Assembly: GCA_902728285.1 (NCBI GenBank)
Contig: CACVBU010000508.1
Span: 203,926-267,925, forward strand
Direction: 5' to 3'
DNA from: Clytia hemisphaerica
Taxonomy: Eukaryota > Cnidaria > Hydrozoa > Leptothecata > Clytiidae
DNA: 64,000 nt
Both the position numbers and the translations under genes were made by a program. Below the pieces are notes generated by a model. That model was not told the DNA's origin and ran no database searches. It saw nothing but the letters and a program-made list of their open reading frames with translations. Below, piece by piece: positions 55,513-64,000 of the stretch (its first letter is position 1; the number at the start of each line of letters is the position of its first letter).

Positions 55513-55895
55513 GAAAGCATTAAGTATCATCAGATTAAATGTATCAAGCTTTTTTCCTCAAAATGAATGTGACCCTTAATTGCAATTCTATTGTCCGTGT
55601 GTAGTAATGATTTCATTTCTTTTTTGTAATCTTATATTAATTACATAATGAGTATATATAAACGATGCAGCTTGCATTTCGAAATTAGTATAGAAATACC
55701 GACAGTATTCCGTCACAATCTTATTTCTTTGAATCATTTAGGTAAGAGGATTGATAGAACTTGAACATTACTCGTAATTCACAAAAGAATTATTCTCATA
55801 TTTTTTCATAAGTTTGCGATATATTTTATCAACATTTTTAACGCTGAAATGCAGAATTTCAACTGCGTGTATACTTTTGAATCACTTTTGTCACT

Positions 55896-56996
55896 GAGTC
55901 TGTTAAATCACGCGCCTCACGCACACATTTTTTACGCGTTCACGCGCCTCGTGCGCCTCTTTTTTCACGCGCCTAATTTTTTCACGCACCTTCATTTTTT
56001 TCACGAGCCCATATTTTCCAGGCGCCTGGAAGGCTCTCAAAAAAATTGACTTTAGATATATATTGCGAGTATAGGTGATTTCTGTATCTAACTCGAGATA
56101 TTGAGCTTCAAAAAATGCAAAAAGTGGACAAAATAGCTGTTTCTGCAATCATCCACTAAATATTTGAGACAAATTGGAGTTCCCAGTGTAATTTTGAACA
56201 CCACAATTGATTTTTAAGCGCCTTAAACTACAGTTGGAAATTAGAGTTTTATCTCTGAGTTTTAACATGAGACTTAAGACTTAGCACCATAGGATCTCAG
56301 GATTTAAAAGCTCACATTTGCTCGAATGAGGCTTGGAATATAGCCTAGAAGCCAAAACCCCTCTAAAATCGAAATATTCAATGGAAGAAAGTGGAAGTGC
56401 TAAAATAGTAATTCTTACCCGAACTTTAAATTCTAAAAACGTTAAAAAACACTAAAATCTCAATATATTTTGAGGGTGATTGTGGCTGAAAAACACTATT
56501 TTAAGGGTCAATATCTTGAGTTAGGTACAAAAATCACCTATAATCGTTCCTATATATCTCTAATCTTAATTTTTTAAGAGCTTTCCAAAAACATACAACC
56601 GGTCTCTCTTTTTTCAACTTTTTTTCCGAAAAAAAATTGGCACCCATGTTACTTTGATCCTCCTACCCCTTAGCTTTCCAGAAAAGTGTTTTGACTAAAA
56701 AAGTTGATTTTACAATTTCCCCCCTACTTAGTGCAGGTTGAAAACTATAAGGCGAAAGTTGAAAAATCAAGGCACGTAAAAGTTAGGGCGCGTGAAAATT
56801 TTAGGGCGCGCGTGAAAAAAAAAGGCGCCTGGAAAATATGGGCACGTGAAAAAAAATTAAGGCGTGTGGAAAATATGGGCACGTGAAAATCTAAGGGCGC
56901 ATGAAAAAAATTAAGTAATGTAAAAATATAAGGCGCATGATAATATTAAGGCGCGTGAAAAAAAAGAGGCGCATGGGCGCGTGATTTAGCAGACTC
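55896..56996. mobile_element. Foldback element 3 with GGCGCGTGAAAA arms and 10-bp target duplication
   Basis: TTTTGTCACT flanks it (55886-55895 and 56997-57006). Ends GAGTCTGTTAAATCACGCGC and inverted GAGTCTGCTAAATCACGCGC. The left arm (to about 56035) and right arm (from about 56770) are inverted runs of GGCGCGTGAAAAAAA-type units of about 18-20 bp. The core has no recognisable frame. Confidence 0.83.
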
Positions 56997-57009
56997 TTTT
57001 GTCACTCCA

Positions 57010-58700
57010 ATAATTTTTTCTATGAATTGGAAAAAATAGTATGCCAAACTTGAGAGCCTGTGTTTACATCTTTGATCAGATTCTTTTGAATTCTCTAAAA
57101 TTTTGAACATAATTTGATTATTTTCAAATGGAAATTTAGGGCACATCGGTCCCATCAATACAAATAAAAATCATATATTCGAAATCAGCTACTTTCATTC
57201 TAACGAAAGAAATCTAGGTGTCAAGTTTTTGCCTGAATGGGAGGGGGGTTGTACCTTTACGGTGTAACGGGGTTGGCCCTTTTTAGGTACGCTTTACGGG
57301 ATTTGAATTGAAGAAAAAAGTGACGGGAAAACGGTATTTTAAAATTAGACGGTGACGGTATTTAGCCTTATTCTTTTGTCATTATACCGGTATTTTAACC
57401 TCTACAAGCCGGTGTGATGGTGTTAGTTATTATTTTTTTCAATTTTCGGGATTCAGCTAAATTTTGACGGGGAAATGGTATCTCGAACCCCTACCAACCC
57501 TCCCCTAAGTTAGTCATTCTTTTCATGTAGATTGAAATTCAAATTATGGTTTTTGAAGTGAAAGTTAATGAAAGCACTGAGTTTCACTACAAGACAAAAT
57601 ATTTCAGATTTAAGCTGAAATGGTTTTGTAAATATCAAACATTTTTCAAAATGAAATCTTTCTGAAAAAATACAAATATACCCTTATAAATGGATTCTTA
57701 TCCTCGCTTCAGATTTTGAGAAACTGTTTTTATGACCAATGGGCTTTTCCAGAAAAAACCGTACACCTCCCTATGTGGCTGGATATGCTATGATCAGGCA
57801 ATTTCATGTTTACACCCCTCTGTAATTCTGAATTTTATTAAGATTTAAAAAGTTACCCCCATGGAATTCCAGTTATTTTTGACAGATTTTTGTATCTCCT
57901 ATGCAATTCCGCCATATATCAAACCTTACTCCCCTGGAACGGAAATGGACCTCCTCAACAGGGGGTTTACGTTCTCTTTCTGGAAAAGCCCAATAATCAC
58001 TTTTAACAAAAGGAATCTGACTAGACGTTGACGCGGCCAAGGTAAGATATTATTCTACCTGATAACAGTGCACTGCAGTTCACAGCAGTTCATATTTAAA
58101 AAGCAAATAATAAAAAAAAAGATCACTAATCATAATATTGACGACCCACAGCGACAAATTCTTTTGAAAAAAGTCAGTATTTTGAGAATTTTTAGTCGCA
58201 ATTTTGCGAATCTTGTTTAATCTAATTTTGTTTTTTTTGAGGTTAAGACACTTGTTATCTTGGTTGACCAGTTTATTTGAAACTATGTATTGTAAATTTC
58301 GCTATTTGCTATAAGATGTTGCACGCAAATGACACATGCAAATCAGCATGGAGATTAGCTGGCACAAAATTTTGGATGGAATTATGTGAGCTAGCTTGAA
58401 AAATTAAGGTCGTAGGTCGAGTTTTCGCTCATAAGACACTAGGGATCCGAGTATTCCTTGCTTATGCTGTTGTCTTTTGTATCAGGTTATTTTCATTGAA
58501 ATTTCCTATTCCCTTGCCGTGTACTTATCCCAAGTTGGCATATAACGTTGAGAGAGCAGATAAACTCGATAACCCAAATTTATCTGGTTGCCGGTCGTGG
58601 TCGTTGGTCGTGGTCGCCATTTCTGGTCGATGTTTAGAAACTCTCATGGTACAGACCTTTTAGCAGAGTAATACTTATATCATTTTAATTTATTTGTCTT
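57010..58700. other. Spacer upstream of the TauE/SafE-type gene
   Basis: Contains the MITE at 57741-57991 and ACGGTGACGGTA-type strings at 57250-57420. No exon is supported before 58744. Confidence 0.4.
57741..57991. mobile_element. Short MITE with GGGCTTTTCCAGAAA ends
   Basis: GGGCTTTTCCAGAAAAAACC and inverted GGGCTTTTCCAGAAAGAGAA ends, flanked by AAT on both sides (3-bp duplication). Confidence 0.7.
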
Positions 58701-58743
58701 TTATTTTTTGCAGGCTTTAAAATCATAACACACAAATACAAGA

Positions 58744-58837
58744 ATGGTGGGAAAAGAATCAACGAGCAACCAAAATGGTGAAGTAATCAGAGAAAGAAGA
58801 ACTCCTTTACAATTTTTAAAGAAATATTTGTTTGAAG
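58744..58837 (+). CDS. TauE/SafE-type gene coding exon 1
   Basis: 31 codons plus one base: a polar start and RTPLQFLKKYLFE. Donor GAAG/GTAAAA. Confidence 0.7.
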
Positions 58838-60320
58838 GTAAAATCCTTAAGATTTTGACTAATTTTTCTTTTGACTACTCTTGAAAAATTGTGAAACTTG
58901 AAAATGCTGAGTTTAAACCCCATTTTAAGCCATTAAATGAATAAAATATGTATAGTAAGAAAATTCTAAGAATATTTGAGCCTGAAAATCATCAAAAAAT
59001 AAGAATACGCGTTTCTTTTATAAGAACATCCAAAATTATTGAAGCCTTCGGACGTCCTTTACTTTTTGAGTTTTAAGCCTAAAAATGTTCTTAACATGTT
59101 CTTATTTTCACATTTTTTTCGCATTTTCCTAAGAAAAATTGGATGTTTTAGAGTCTGCAAAGCCTTAAAATGTTCTTAACTTGCTCTTAACATTTTGGCT
59201 ATCGAAGTCTTATGTTTTTATATAGTTTGTTCTTATAAAAAACGTCAAATGAAAAAACATGATTAATATTCTGTTGACCATTCCATCTAAAGGTCAAGCA
59301 TTGAATGAAAATTATGAAGACGAGCTTCGAAAGCTTGAAATTGAGACATTGCCATGGCAACAAAGAGTTATGATCAAACATCGAAGGCTAATTGGAATGA
59401 TGATCCCTGCATTGTTCTTTCATTTGTTCTGGTTGGCTTATTTCATTAAATATGACCATTGGGATCTATTCCGAATTGACTCCAATTATCGGATATCGAT
59501 TATGGCAATTTTTGGATCATTAATCGCAGGTTTGTAAAATTCATTTTTTGCAGTCATGGAAATCGAAGGGTAAAGCACTCCTAAAAAAGCGTACGAAATG
59601 ATTTTTGATTTTTTCGATTTTTTTTGTGTTTTTTTTTTTTGATTTTTTTGTCATTTGTGCCTCTATATATTTTTTATGGCGCTTAGGGGGTTCAGTTGAC
59701 TAAAGCCTTTTGACCTATTAAGTGAGAAAAATTAGGCATTTGAAATAATTTAGGAACATCTAAACCTGAATATTCAGAAGGGTTAAAGAGAGCCTACTGT
59801 TTTTTTACTAATTGAAAACACACTGAAATTCTTTCTAATAATACCGTTCTTCGAACCTCGAAATCCTAACAACAACAAAGACTCATTTATGTGTACCGAG
59901 TTCATCGTTCTACATCTGCAATTTGAGCTTTACTTAGCTCATTTGACGTCAAATCGATACTCCGATTATCAGCCAGATTGAAAGAGAATGTTATATGCGT
60001 GAAGGTAGAGAGTCTATCACCATATTTCCCTATAACACCCTTCCTGGAAGTGCTTGGGATTCGAACACAGTCCATTCCGGTGCAAGTCTGTCATTGAAGC
60101 TTTCTCATTTATTTGGGAATAAATCTTTTTAAACAAAACGTTATAATATATACTTACTTTCTCAAAACATTCAGGATTGACAAGTGAAGGTGGAGGCTCA
60201 GTTTTCTTTCCGGTGATGACTTTAGCACTCAGTATTGCACCTCCCGTTGCAAGAGATTTCTCCTTAAACTTACAATCGTTCGGTATGGGTTCTGCAATGT
60301 TCACCATCTTCTGGATGAGG
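58744..60320 (+). CDS. TauE/SafE-type (sulfite exporter family) membrane protein, 5' part, 3 coding exons
   Basis: Probable multi-pass membrane transporter of the TauE/SafE superfamily; the substrate in animals is not established. Exons 58744-58837, 59293-59529 and 60175-60320 join in frame (phases 1, 1, 0) into 159 residues. Residues 1-63 are polar and basic and likely cytosolic. A hydrophobic helix lies at about 64-82 (RLIGMMIPALFFHLFWLAYF). A second starts ISIMAIFGSLIAG and runs into GLTSEGGGSVFFPVMTLAL, the Gly-rich re-entrant motif characteristic of the family. SIAPPVARDFSLNLQSFGM follows, matching animal homologues. The start ATG (AAGAATGG) is the first in frame. Donor after exon 3 is ATGAGG/GTATGT. 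The remaining half was not found up to 64000, so the gene continues outside or across a long intron. Confidence 0.82.
59008..59245. mobile_element. CACGYTTTTTTATAAGAA MITE, copy 4, in TauE/SafE-type intron 1
   Basis: ACGCGTTTCTTTTATAAGAA at the left and inverted ACGTTTTTTATAAGAACAAA at the right. Shares TAAGCCTAAAAATGTTCTTA with copy 3. It ends about 47 bp before exon 2. Confidence 0.75.
59293..59529 (+). CDS. TauE/SafE-type gene coding exon 2
   Basis: Encodes LETLPWQQR-like cytosolic sequence (IETLPWQQRVMIKHRR), the first membrane helix and the start of the second. Acceptor CCATCTAAAG, donor GCAG/GTTTGT. Confidence 0.85.
59880..60110 (-). mobile_element. tRNA-derived SINE, copy 2
   Basis: Minus-strand ACTTGCACCGGAATGGACTG and TGTTCGAATCCCA match copy 1 at 13930-14190. 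The block ATCGTTCTACATCTGCAATT is also shared. It lies in intron 2 of the TauE/SafE-type gene. Confidence 0.55.
60175..60320 (+). CDS. TauE/SafE-type gene coding exon 3
   Basis: Encodes LTSEGGGSVFFPVMTLALSI and ARDFSLNLQSFGMGS, then FTIFWMR. Acceptor AACATTCAG, donor AGG/GTATGT. This exon carries the family signature. Confidence 0.88.
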
Positions 60321-60346
60321 GTATGTTTCTCTTATTGCATCGCCCA

Positions 60347-63300
60347 TGTATCATAATTCCAAAGCCCTTTCTTATTGTAAGGCGAGACCAATTTGATTAG
60401 TTGTTTCACGGGCCAAGCTACCTCGGTCGGTTGGTAGGAGAAAGAAATAAAGATAAAAGTAGGTTTCCACCTATAAAATCTCCTTAAAAGGCAGCAAAAA
60501 CTACTACATCTTGACAAAATGCGAAATAGCATACTAAAAGACCCAAAAAGATCGATTTCATATGGATAAAATGAAAAATAAAATTCTTAACGCCTTGGAA
60601 AAATTACCGACCCGGTTTTGAAAAAGTTTTGAAAATTTGGGAGTGTAAAGCAATGAAAATAAACCAGCCGAGGCTGGAAGGTCAGCCAATAGAGCTTAGC
60701 TACATAGCTTTAATAAGTGGGTTAACAAATGTAAGAGATGTACTGAAACAGAGTAGACTAAAAATGTTGAATGATGTACAAAATGTGAAACATTTGATAA
60801 TTTGATTTAAAATTATTTAAAACAAGCCTGAGAGCTCCTCCAACCCCCCCCCCCCACGAGAAGCTCAAAGTATACTTCTCTTTAGCATTGTAGCACTGTT
60901 TCTATGACATCAAACAATTAAGCTATAGTTCATTACTACAAAATAAAAGAGAAACAACTTTTTGTTAATTTCATTCCAGTTAGTTATGATACATTTTTTT
61001 CTGTTGGATGTAGACAATATCCATATCTGACCAAAGTGTTATACTAGAAATAAATAAGAAAATTGCCAATACGTCAGAACCAAAATGAAGATGTCCATCA
61101 AATATACATAGAAACTGTACTTTTTGTTTTACTTGATAAAACTCCAATAACACTTTCAACTAACAAGCTACAAACTTTAAGTCACGAAGCGCAAACTCCA
61201 GAAAAACACAATTTGCATCAAAAACTTTGCAAAACGTAGTTCATATTTATAACATTTCAACAGGAACTGTATTTTGGTAGACTTGGTCAAATTACAGAAA
61301 CCATTTGTCAGTTGTCTGCAAGGCCAATGAGGTATGTAAAAACTGACTACTATTCAGTCAAAGCCAAAATTTGGCAAGGTCAGAAAAACATAATTTGCGT
61401 CCAGAACTGTTGAACAAATTGTTTCGTTTTTTAATTATTCAAAGTCAAAAAGCCATTTGTCGTAACTTTCTGCAATTCCATTAAAAACAAGTGATACATT
61501 TATGGACCTACCTGAATGAAAAATGAACACGTGAACAATTCCTATGATTCAATCCCGAGAAAAGTTGGTAACAGACGAACGGATGGACAGACGAATGAAC
61601 ACAGGTTAATTTATAGGACCTCCAGGTAGGGCGGTCATCGAAAAAATGCTCTGTTCGCGTCGCAACGGGTGTTAAAAATGCATGCAGGCAGACGGGCGGT
61701 CAAAAACATTCCCGGTTTTTTTTTAATCACGCCAGTAACTCAGGGGCGGGTGGTAACGCGAGCAAAACAATTTTTCGATGGTCGTCAGAGCAATTGAGAA
61801 ATAGCTATACTTTAAAAGAACAAATTGCTTTTCCTAGATTTTTTTCCGCATCTCCGCACAGGAAAATCAGCAGAAAATTTGATGCGGGCGGGTGAAGCGA
61901 ATGGAACAATTTTTCGATGACCGCCTAGGTCCAAAAATGTGACTGATCATTGTCCTACTTTGGACTTGAAGCAAAATCACAAAATCTTGAAAAACACAAT
62001 TTGTATCCGGGGCCGTCCATATAGTACGTACACAAAGATTTTCCAAATATTTGACACCCCCTCCCCCCCTTGTACGCAGAGAACAATAGAAATGACTTCG
62101 TTTAAACAATAGATGTACGCTTTTGCTAAACCCCCATCTCCCCCTTTCACTGCGTACGTACTATCATGGATGGCCCCTCCAGTCTGCGTAAATAAATTTT
62201 GTAGTTTAGTACCGTCAAGTTACACAACGTGCACACAACCATCTTGAAGACTTTGCTGGTCGCAAATGATAATCGAAAGCAAAACTTAAAATTCATAACT
62301 ATGCGGGAAAGCTCATTTTCCCCCCGTTTTGCTTTAAACTCGCTTTTGATTGGTCTATGATTTTGGGCGATTGATTTACCGCCTTGGCGGAATAAACACA
62401 CAACCATAATAAATAAATTCAACAGGGCAGCGGTGTAGCAATTAATTTCAACTGGGAGTCCTCTCTTCTGTGCTGATTTACGGTCAGCAGGTAGAGTTGG
62501 AGAGTAGTCGGAAAGCTTTTCCGCTGCTTTGCTGGATTTCCACTGTCGACCTCTGCACGCTCTGTGTTTACAAGTTTTCAAATCGAAGTAGAGAGCCGCA
62601 TGCTAATGGAGAGTAAACCGAAAACACCAGTTTATCCACGGTTTCTCAATTTTAAAATTCGGATCAGTCCACACGGATTCCCTTTCAACAAGATGTAGCT
62701 GCTTCTTAACAGAAAAATATTTTCGACCGACCGACCGACCGAACGACGTAGTAGAAATGACGGGAACCAAACAATTTTCTGCGATTCACCTTATCACAAA
62801 CACGTCCAAGTCCAAAAAAGCACAATTGCATCCGGTCTTTATCAAATTTATACAGTAGCTGTACTTTTGTAAACTTTATCAAATTCCAATAACATTATAA
62901 CACCATCAATCCCCCTAGAGGCAAACAAGAAAAATATGTTTTTATTGCAAAAACTATTAAAGAGCAGCAATAAAAAGTATCAGAAAATTCAACATAAACA
63001 AAAACTTGAGCAAACGGCTTTAACATTTAAACCTTCAAAAGATGTAGAAAAAGAATCCCCTTGATGAAAATCCTGTGTTTGAATTGCCGAGTTAAAAAAA
63101 TAAATGACAGAAATTGAAGCTTGCAACAGATTTACACTGGAAATACTTTGGTACAACACTGTACTGACTTATCACATCTGACTTTGCTTGAGCCGCCATC
63201 TTGAAACACTACATTATGATCTGTAAAAACAACGCACGCTAAAAGTACCCAAAAAGTTAACCCGATCGGAAGAAAGTTTAGAAATCAAAGTGAGATCGGA

Positions 63301-63506
63301 AAATCGGATTTTTTTTGCCGTCTTATGGTGGAAAATTTTACCTATTTGAATGCTCAGCTTCGGCTGACCAATAAAAATGTACAACAAAAATTAATTTTAT
63401 TTTTATTTCGATTTTTGGAATTTCCGGGTCGGTCGGGTCCGTAAAACAACTGATCAAATTGGTCTCGCTTTACAATAAAAAGAATGGGGTTTGGAAGGAT
63501 GATACA
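60347..63506. mobile_element. Possible 3.2-kb decayed transposon with inverted ends
   Basis: TGTATCATAATTCCAAAGCC at 60347 and inverted TGTATCATCCTTCCAAACCC ending at 63506. Inverted similarity continues through GGCGAGACCAATTTGAT / AGCGAGACCAATTTGAT and TTAGTTGTTT-type blocks, fading after about 100 bp. No target duplication was found and no transposase frame is evident. It may instead be two inverted copies of a shorter repeat. Confidence 0.4.
62009..62177. mobile_element. GGGGCCGTCCAT MITE (169 bp)
   Basis: GGGGCCGTCCATATAGTACG at the left and inverted GGGGCCATCCATGATAGTAC at the right, followed by GTAC-rich and C-rich arms. A 3-bp TCC may be duplicated. Short and non-coding. Confidence 0.7.
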
Positions 63507-63707
63507 GGGGGGATCCAGATTAAATTGGCCTCGCCTAAGTTCGTATTCTTAGTGCAGCTAGAGTGGAACCCTAACATTTTTTAGGACAAATATTCTTACA
63601 ATCTTTTTTTAATTGTTTCTTAGGTTCTAGTGGAACTCAAATTTTGTAATTAATTATGAAACAACGTATACAGTAGACTCCCGCTTATTCAAACTTCTAC
63701 TTTTACA

Positions 63708-63970
63708 CCCCTGTCTCTCAGCCCTGGTGTAACTTTTTTCCTCAGTGGGGATAAAAATTCCTATTTCAATCCTAATGGGGATAGAAATTCTATTATTCCA
63801 AGGTTAAAAAATCCAGTGGATGTTTTTGGTGTGCATGGAATTTCGAGTGGGGATGAAATCAAAGTCAATCTCTCAATGGGGCTGAAATTCAAGGGTATTT
63901 TCCCACCGGGGACGAAATTCTTGCTTAATTTTCCAGTGGAGCTGAGGTTCCAGCGGGTCTGTGACACAGG
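63708..63970 (-). repeat. Dispersed CCCCACTG repeat, inverted full copy
   Basis: On the minus strand it runs from TGTCACAGACCCGCTGGAAC through CCCCGGTGGGAAAATA, TTTCAGCCCCATTGAGAGA and TTTCATCCCCACT to CTGAGAGACAGGGG, parallel along its whole length to 8058-8312. Confidence 0.65.
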
Positions 63971-64000
63971 GATGTATTGTTGGAATTTGTCTATAATTGG

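Noticed and set aside
62147..62581. 144-codon minus-strand frame
   Set aside because: It is the longest frame in the last 4 kb, but part of it runs through the GGGGCCGTCCAT MITE end; no domain or homologous pattern recognised and no splice context.

Overview
The window is nuclear DNA of a metazoan. Four split genes with GT-AG introns in the standard code are recognisable: a radial spoke head protein (RSPH4A/6A family), MTFP1, an SRCR-containing lysyl oxidase and the 5' part of a TauE/SafE-type membrane protein. The rest is AT-rich and crowded with transposable elements: a BEL/Pao retrotransposon, LINE fragments, tRNA-derived SINEs, many short inverted-repeat elements and foldback elements. 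The gene set (a motile-cilium protein plus an animal TauE/SafE homologue) fits an aquatic invertebrate. I cannot place it more precisely from sequence alone.

Layout. 1-7.1 kb: repeats and two tandem genes for small, basic, cysteine-bearing secreted peptides; the second is frameshifted. 7.1-11.5 kb (+): complete RSPH4A-like gene, four coding exons. 13.2-27.5 kb (-): complete MTFP1 gene, five coding exons, convergent with RSPH4A. Its second intron holds a near-intact BEL/Pao element (15753-26244, 5-bp target duplication, nearly identical LTRs). The 5' LTR is itself split by a 1.97-kb DNA transposon (15914-17882). 27.6-29.1 kb: a minisatellite and a satellite of about 178 bp just upstream of MTFP1. 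33.1-36.6 kb (+): 3' part of a lysyl oxidase gene reading SRCR - LOX catalytic domain - fibronectin type II. 37.4-41.2 kb: two LINE reverse-transcriptase remnants (-), one broken by two inverted-repeat elements. 41-58 kb: no secure gene, but many dispersed repeats and nested elements, several with clean target-site duplications. 58.7-60.3 kb (+): first three coding exons of the TauE/SafE-type protein, which runs on beyond what I can trace.

Most notable patterns. (1) Three foldback elements of unrelated sequence (3354-4680, 38450-39463, 55896-56996) share one plan: long inverted arms built from short tandem units, and 9-10 bp target duplications. (2) A three-copy element family has AAGCCCGAAGGGCTAGA-type ends and a copy-specific hairpin always 9-10 nt inside the right terminal TCTAG. 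(3) A 21-unit, 27-bp array in the BEL/Pao leader keeps a reading frame open that would join an LTR-proximal ATG to Gag but for one 26-bp unit. (4) The lysyl oxidase carries a C-terminal FN2 domain. The genes here are not a functional cluster: cilium, mitochondrion, extracellular matrix and membrane transport are unrelated neighbours.
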